64,000 nucleotides of DNA, taken from assembly GCF_047345005.1 (NCBI RefSeq), contig NZ_CP178864.1, positions 2,294,001-2,358,000 of the forward strand, given 5' to 3'. The position numbers and the translations under genes were made by a program. How positions within the stretch are numbered: position 1 is the stretch's first letter; every line of letters starts with the position of its first letter. Below the pieces are notes generated by a model. That model was given only the letters and a program-made list of their open reading frames with translations, did no database searches and was not told the DNA's origin. The DNA is from Labrys okinawensis. GTDB lineage: Bacteria; Pseudomonadota; Alphaproteobacteria; Rhizobiales; Labraceae. Positions 59,683 to 64,000 of the stretch are shown here, in pieces.

Positions 59683-60960
59683 ATGCAGAAAGCAAGCCGT
59701 AGGCCCTTCGGCCAGAACTATGCCTTTGTGGTTGTCGGAGTGATCTTCCTCTCCCTGCTTGTCGCCGCCGGAGTGCGGGCCGCGCCCGGCCTGCTGATCC
59801 AGCCGCTCCACAAGGATTTCGGCTGGAGCGTCGACATCATCTCGCTCTCGGGCGCCCTCGGTATCCTGTTGTACGGCCTGGTCGGCCCCTTCGCCGCCGC
59901 CTTGATGAACAGGTTCGGCGTGCGCCAAGTGCTGGTGGTGGCCCTCCTCCTGATGGCGCTCTCCATCGGCGCCAGCCTTTTCATGACACAGCCCTGGCAC
60001 CTGATCGCCACATGGGGCGTGCTCTCCGGCCTCGGCTCCGGCTGCGTCGCCATGGTGCTGGGCGCCACCGTGGTCAATCGCTGGTTCACCACCAATCGCG
60101 GCCTGATCATGGGCCTGCTCTCGGCGAGCGCCGCCACCGGCACGCTGATCTTCCAGCCGGGCCTCGCCAAGCTCGGCGAGATCGGTGGCTGGCCCTGGAT
60201 GGTCACTGCCGTGGCGCTCGGCTGCGCCATTCTGATCCCGCTCGCGCTGTTCCTGGTGCCCAACCAGCCCAGCGACATCGGCCAACGGCCCTTCGGCACC
60301 GACCCCTCGACGCCGATCGCCCCCGTGCCGCCGCGCGAGGGCCTGATCGACGCCTCGTTCGGCGCCCTGGCCCGCGCCGCGAAGACCCGCACCTTCTGGT
60401 ACCTCTTCGCCACCTTCTTCATCTGCGGCTTTACCACCAACGGCCTGGTGGGGATGCATCTCGTCTCCTTCTGCGGCGACATGGGCATTCCCGAGGTGCA
60501 GGCCGCGAGCCTGATGGCGATGATGGGCATCTTCGACCTGTTCGGGACCACCTTCTCGGGCTGGCTGACGGACCGTTTCGATCCGCGCAAGCTGCTCTTC
60601 CTCTATTACGGCCTGCGTGGCCTTGCCTTGATCTATCTGCCCTTCAGCGGTTTCAACCTCTACACACTGACCATTTTCGGCATCTTCTACGGCCTCGACT
60701 GGATCGCCACCGTGCCGCCAACCCTGCGCCTCACCAACGAGGCGTTCGGCGACCGCGACGCCCCCGTGGTGTTCGGGTGGATCGCGGCCGGCCACCAGAT
60801 CGGCGCGGCCAGCGCCGCCGCTCTCGCCGGCTATCTCAGGGTGATGCAGGGCAGCTATGTCGAAGCCTTCGTCATCTCCGGCCTTACCGGCATCGTCGCC
60901 GCCCTGATTGCGCTGCTGATTGCGCGCCGACGGGCGGGAACCGAACCTGCACTTGCCTAA
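59683..60960 (+). CDS. MFS transporter (monocarboxylate/oxalate-formate antiporter type)
   Basis: A 425-residue 12-helix transporter: GVIFLSLLVAAGVRAAPGLLIQPLHKDFGWS at the first helix, then GPFAAALMNRFGVRQVL in the motif A loop and GWLTDRFDPRKLLFLYYGLRG as the second motif A. The RAAPG...DFGWS pattern is typical of the OFA/monocarboxylate branch. It is divergent from the TetR gene and 70 bases before an aldehyde dehydrogenase, so the two may handle the same acid or aldehyde. Confidence 0.9.
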   Translation: MQKASRRPFGQNYAFVVVGVIFLSLLVAAGVRAAPGLLIQPLHKDFGWSVDIISLSGALGILLYGLVGPFAAALMNRFGVRQVLVVALLLMALSIGASLFMTQPWHLIATWGVLSGLGSGCVAMVLGATVVNRWFTTNRGLIMGLLSASAATGTLIFQPGLAKLGEIGGWPWMVTAVALGCAILIPLALFLVPNQPSDIGQRPFGTDPSTPIAPVPPREGLIDASFGALARAAKTRTFWYLFATFFICGFTTNGLVGMHLVSFCGDMGIPEVQAASLMAMMGIFDLFGTTFSGWLTDRFDPRKLLFLYYGLRGLALIYLPFSGFNLYTLTIFGIFYGLDWIATVPPTLRLTNEAFGDRDAPVVFGWIAAGHQIGAASAAALAGYLRVMQGSYVEAFVISGLTGIVAALIALLIARRRAGTEPALA

Positions 60961-61030
60961 GTAAAAGGTTGCGCCGGTCATTTGTTAGACTAATGTCCGG
61001 CCAACTCCGCTCAGCTCCAGGAAGATTGTT

Positions 61031-62476
61031 ATGACATTGCACGCCCGTAACTTTATCGCAGGCGAATGGGTTGCCGCCACCGACCTCGCGCCGGACGTCA
61101 ATCCTTCCAACACCGGCGAGATCGTCGGCCATTTCCCGCGCGCCAGCAAGGCGGATGCCGAACGTGCCATCGCTGCCGCCAAGGCCGCCTTCCCGGGCTG
61201 GAGCCGCTCGACGCTGCAGGAACGCCATGACGTGCTCAAGCGCATCAGCGGCGAGATTCTCGCCCGCAAGGACGAGCTCGGCGCCATCCTGTCGCGCGAG
61301 GAAGGCAAGACCCTGCCCGAGGGCATCGGCGAAGTCGCGCGCGCCGGCCAGATCTTTGGCTTCTTCGCAGGCGAGGCGCTGCGGCTTGCCGGAGAGATCA
61401 TCGGCTCGGTGCGCCCGGGCGTCGGGGTTGAGATCACCCGCGAGGGCATCGGCGTAATCGGCCTGATCACGCCCTGGAACTTTCCTGCCGCGATCCCGGC
61501 CTGGAAGATCGCTCCGGCGCTCTGCTACGGCAATTGCGTGGTGCTGAAGCCCGCCGATCTCGTGCCTGCCACCGCCCACGCGCTCGGTGAGATCATCGCC
61601 AAATCCGGCGCGCCGGCCGGCGTGTTCAACCTTGTGATGGGCCGCGGCTCCGTCGTGGGCGAGGCGCTGCTCAACTCGCCGGATGTCGATGCCATCTCCT
61701 TCACCGGCTCGGTGGGCACCGGTCGCAAGATCGCCGCCACCTGCATCGCTTCCTCGCCGATGAAGAAGGTGCAGCTCGAAATGGGCGGCAAGAACCCCTT
61801 CGTGGTGCTCGACGATGCCGAAATCAAGGTCGCGGTTGACGCCAGCGTCAATGGCGCCTTCTTTTCCACCGGCCAGCGCTGCACGGCCTCCTCGCGCCTG
61901 ATCGTCACCGACGGCATTCATGACGCTTTCGTCGCGGCCCTGGTCGAGCGCCTCAAGGGCCTGAACGTCGACGATGCCATGAAGAGCGGCACTCACATCG
62001 GGCCGGTGGTCGACCAGAGCCAGCTCGACCAGGATCTCAACTACATCAAGATCGGCAAGGACGAGGGCGCCAAGCTTGCTTTCGGCGGCGACCTGGTGAA
62101 GCGCGAGGCGCCCGGTTTCTACCTGACGCCGGCGTTGTTCACAGGCGTCAGCAACGATATGCGCATCGCGCGCGAAGAGATCTTCGGCCCCGTCGCCGCC
62201 GTGGTACGTGTGAAGAATTACGAGGAGGCGCTCGCCGCCGCCAACGACACCGAGTTCGGCCTCTCCGCTGGCATTGCCACCACCAGCCTGAAGCACGCCA
62301 CCCACTTCAAGCGCAATGCCCAGGCCGGCATGGTGATGGTCAACCTGCCGACCGCCGGCGTCGACTATCACGTGCCGTTCGGCGGCCGGAAGGGCTCGAG
62401 CTACGGCCCGCGCGAGCAGGGCCGCTATGCGGCGGAGTTCTATACGACGGTGAAGACGGCCTATACGCTGGCGTGA
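61031..62476 (+). CDS. Aldehyde dehydrogenase (2-oxoglutarate-semialdehyde-type)
   Basis: A 481-residue NAD(P)-dependent ALDH: cofactor segment GLITPWNFPAAIPAWKIAPAL, Glu in LEMGGKNPFVV, nucleophile in FFSTGQRCTASSR, and C-terminal VPFGGRKGSSYGPREQG. The GRKGSSYGPREQG ending resembles 2-oxoglutarate semialdehyde dehydrogenases of sugar-acid breakdown. It shares 70 bases of leader with the MFS gene upstream. The substrate is inferred only. Confidence 0.9.
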   Translation: MTLHARNFIAGEWVAATDLAPDVNPSNTGEIVGHFPRASKADAERAIAAAKAAFPGWSRSTLQERHDVLKRISGEILARKDELGAILSREEGKTLPEGIGEVARAGQIFGFFAGEALRLAGEIIGSVRPGVGVEITREGIGVIGLITPWNFPAAIPAWKIAPALCYGNCVVLKPADLVPATAHALGEIIAKSGAPAGVFNLVMGRGSVVGEALLNSPDVDAISFTGSVGTGRKIAATCIASSPMKKVQLEMGGKNPFVVLDDAEIKVAVDASVNGAFFSTGQRCTASSRLIVTDGIHDAFVAALVERLKGLNVDDAMKSGTHIGPVVDQSQLDQDLNYIKIGKDEGAKLAFGGDLVKREAPGFYLTPALFTGVSNDMRIAREEIFGPVAAVVRVKNYEEALAAANDTEFGLSAGIATTSLKHATHFKRNAQAGMVMVNLPTAGVDYHVPFGGRKGSSYGPREQGRYAAEFYTTVKTAYTLA

Positions 62477-62514
62477 TGTCGCGCGCCGATCCCTTGGTCG
62501 GCGGGTTGTCGAAG

Positions 62515-62543
62515 TTGACGAAGTTGCATGGAGTCCCTATCTT
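62515..62543 (+). promoter_or_regulatory. Sigma-70 promoter and direct repeats before the toxin-antitoxin pair
   Basis: TTGACG (62515-62520), a 17-base spacer and TATCTT (62538-62543) form a good promoter 16 bases before the antitoxin start. The -35 lies in a 9-bp direct repeat, GTTGTCGAA then GTTGACGAA then GTTGC (62505-62527), a plausible site for antitoxin autorepression. Confidence 0.65.
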
Positions 62544-62559
62544 TAGTGAGGAGGGTTCC

Positions 62560-63240
62560 ATGACAGCGAAGATGCAGACCAAGACCGGATCCGACGCCGA
62601 CAGGCAAGCGGGTGGCGTGACCACTATTGTTCCGCTTAAGGGCGACCTTGTCGCGATCCTCAAGGACGTGCAGCTTCCCAAGGGCGTCAACCTTGGGTTC
62701 TACGCGACGGAACCAGAGGCGATCGCGAGCCTTAAGAAGCAATTGGGCGCAAGGGCGGGCAGAGTGCGTAGGTTCGGCGGCAAGTCGGCGCAGCGGCCGG
62801 GCCAGCCCACTGCCATCAGCCGGGATGCTTTCCGGCCGAGTGCCCGAGCCCAAGCCGTGCTTCAGGGTATCCGCATCGCCGAAGAGGATCTTCGCGCGGC
62901 GGGTGGCGCTTATGATCTTGATGAAGTCATGGCCTTGCTGCACGGGATTTCGCGCCAGGCGGTGGACAAGCGTGTGCAGGAGGGAAGTCTGCTCGCCGTG
63001 CCCGGGCCAAGCAATCGGCGGATGTATCCGACGATCCAGTTCCAACGCGATGGTTCCCTTGTCGAGGGTCTTAAGGCGGTACTGCGGGCGCTCCCGACTG
63101 ATAATCCCTGGACCGTCCTGAATTTCCTCGTCCATCCCGACGGCCGGTTGGGTTCGCGCAAGCCGATCGACGTGCTGAAGGCAGGCGAGGTGGACCTGGT
63201 GGTGGAGGCAGCGCGCCGCCTCGGTGAGCAGGGGGCTTGA
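62560..63240 (+). CDS. Xre/MbcA/ParS-type antitoxin
   Basis: A 226-residue protein with a long N-terminal region, an HTH-like centre (DLDEVMALLHGISRQAVDKRVQEGSLLAV) and the C-terminal toxin-binding domain of RES-associated antitoxins (NPWTVLNFLVHPDGRLGSRK, then VLKAGEVDLVVEAARRLGE). The ATG at 62560 follows GAGGAGGG; an upstream frame overlapping the ALDH stop would add 29 residues. It overlaps the toxin gene by 4 bases. It neutralises the toxin and probably represses its own promoter. Confidence 0.88.
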   Translation: MTAKMQTKTGSDADRQAGGVTTIVPLKGDLVAILKDVQLPKGVNLGFYATEPEAIASLKKQLGARAGRVRRFGGKSAQRPGQPTAISRDAFRPSARAQAVLQGIRIAEEDLRAAGGAYDLDEVMALLHGISRQAVDKRVQEGSLLAVPGPSNRRMYPTIQFQRDGSLVEGLKAVLRALPTDNPWTVLNFLVHPDGRLGSRKPIDVLKAGEVDLVVEAARRLGEQGA

Positions 63241-63827
63241 ATGCGCCCCTGCCGCCTCCGGACCTCTCAGACCGGTCGCCGGAAATCGTATCCCTACCTG
63301 GGGGCGCGCAGATACACCGCTTCTACACCGCACTCTACGAGCCGATCTTTTTCGATATTTCACGCAGCGGCCGGCTGAATGCACCGGATGCGAGCTACGG
63401 CGTGCTTTATGCTGCGAAAGAAGAGAGTGGCGCCTTTGCGGAAACCTTTCTGCGCGTTCCCGGCCGCACGTTGATCGATACCGGCCTGCTCCGGCGCAAG
63501 GCCTATGTCCGCCTGGGTCTCCTGACAGATCTCACGTTCATCAAGCTTGCCGGCCCGGGACTGGCCCTTCTTGGCGCAACCGCTGAAATCGTCCATGCCG
63601 GCCTGCCTTATGATACTCCGCAGATATGGTCGAAGGCTCTGTGGGATCATCCCGTCAGGGCCGACGGCATCGCCTACTACGCGCGCCACGACGATGAGGC
63701 GCTTTGCTATGCGCTCTTCGACAGGGCCAAAGCAGCGGTGCATGAGATCGAGAGGCAGGCAGATCTCGATCAGGACTGGTTCTGGCAACTTGCGAACCGC
63801 TACGGTCTCGGCATGGCAACGCCGTAG
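63237..63827 (+). CDS. RES-domain toxin
   Basis: A 196-residue RES-domain protein. The conserved Arg in IHRFYTALYEP, Tyr in YGVLYAAKE and Glu in AFAETFLR are the positions that degrade NAD+ in characterised RES toxins (MbcT, ParT relatives). The start is TTG, overlapping the antitoxin stop as TTGA and preceded by AGGGGG; no in-frame ATG is near. The unusual start may keep toxin output below antitoxin output. Confidence 0.88.
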   Translation: MNAPLPPPDLSDRSPEIVSLPGGAQIHRFYTALYEPIFFDISRSGRLNAPDASYGVLYAAKEESGAFAETFLRVPGRTLIDTGLLRRKAYVRLGLLTDLTFIKLAGPGLALLGATAEIVHAGLPYDTPQIWSKALWDHPVRADGIAYYARHDDEALCYALFDRAKAAVHEIERQADLDQDWFWQLANRYGLGMATP

Positions 63828-63852
63828 ACAAGCCGCCACCCGAACGTCGTCT

Positions 63853-64000
63853 TCACCGCCCGTCGAACACTTCAACAGCGCGCAGGCGTTCCACGTAGAT
63901 GGCGGGCAGGAGGTCGCTCCCGGCCAGCAGGTGGGCGAGATAGGCCGCACGCGGCTTGAGGTTCGTGTCGAGAAAGTTGCGGGCGACATAGGTGACGGCG
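63853..64000 (-). CDS. C-terminal end of an unidentified protein
   Basis: On the minus strand a frame runs in from the window edge and ends in TGA at 63853-63855. Its last 48 or so residues include VTYVARNFLDTNLKPRAAYL and LPAIYVERLRAVEVFDGR. It is convergent with the RES toxin gene. The fragment is too short to assign a family. Confidence 0.55.
   Translation of the reverse strand, partial: AVTYVARNFLDTNLKPRAAYLAHLLAGSDLLPAIYVERLRAVEVFDGR

Noticed and set aside
63360..63989. 209-codon minus-strand frame at the right end
   Set aside because: Most of it is antisense to the RES toxin gene. A different minus-strand frame ending at 63853 reads as a more natural protein end.

Overview
The window is high-GC DNA from an alphaproteobacterium, most likely of the order Hyphomicrobiales (Rhizobiales). 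The pointers are a 54-residue DUF1127 protein, a membrane-bound ferritin (MbfA type) with an Irr-box-like palindrome in front of its start, many periplasmic-binding-protein ABC importers, and intergenic spaces filled with palindromic repeats. I saw no tRNA, rRNA, CRISPR array, insertion sequence, phage gene or replication origin. Genus cannot be fixed from the sequence alone.

Layout. 1-9 kb is mixed housekeeping: the tail of an anti-sigma-like protein, a polyphosphate-glucokinase-like/glucoamylase operon, DUF1127, a drug-efflux MFS protein, a class II aldolase, MbfA and a spermidine-synthase-like protein. 9-28 kb is a large sugar or polyol catabolic block. It has a Gfo/Idh/MocA gene broken by an amber codon, a Yip1 membrane protein, a DUF993 aldolase-like gene divergent from a LacI repressor with two identical operators, and then a long plus-strand run: Gfo/Idh, CoA-transferase, enoyl-CoA hydratase, aldehyde dehydrogenase, a complete sugar ABC importer, two GMC oxidoreductases, an SDR, a D-lyxose-isomerase-like protein and a Dabb protein. 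28-36 kb has a membrane protein plus a polyprenyl-phosphate-type glycosyltransferase, and a TetR-controlled RND efflux pair. 36-45 kb has a dipeptide-type ABC importer, a CorA transporter and an ABC-F ATPase, all on the minus strand. 45-49 kb has an L,D-transpeptidase and a sugar isomerase/Gfo pair. 49-54 kb is a branched-chain amino-acid type ABC operon. 54-59 kb is a dihydroxyacetone-kinase PTS operon carrying its own HPr and enzyme I. 59-64 kb has a TetR/MFS pair, an aldehyde dehydrogenase, a RES/Xre toxin-antitoxin pair and the end of an unidentified gene.

How the genes work together. In the 12-28 kb block the ABC importer should bring in a sugar, polyol or cyclitol. FAD- and NAD-dependent dehydrogenases and an isomerase would oxidise or rearrange it, and ALDH, CoA-transferase and hydratase would take the resulting acid into acyl-CoA metabolism. 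No described pathway that I know matches this set, so it is the best candidate for an undescribed system here. The dha operon contains a whole phosphoryl relay (EI, HPr, DhaM, DhaL, DhaK) in one transcription unit, with an HTH gene embedded in it.

Most gaps between operons hold palindromic repeats. One family (25.4, 28.1, 36.4, 38.3 and 54.2 kb, with half copies at 30.8 and 49.3 kb) consists of two small hairpins around a conserved linker. The hairpin sequence differs between copies, while the two hairpins of one copy generally resemble each other. A second family carries GGGTCTTCAGACCC arms (0.6, 54.3 and 59.0 kb); one copy encodes the end of a TetR protein.
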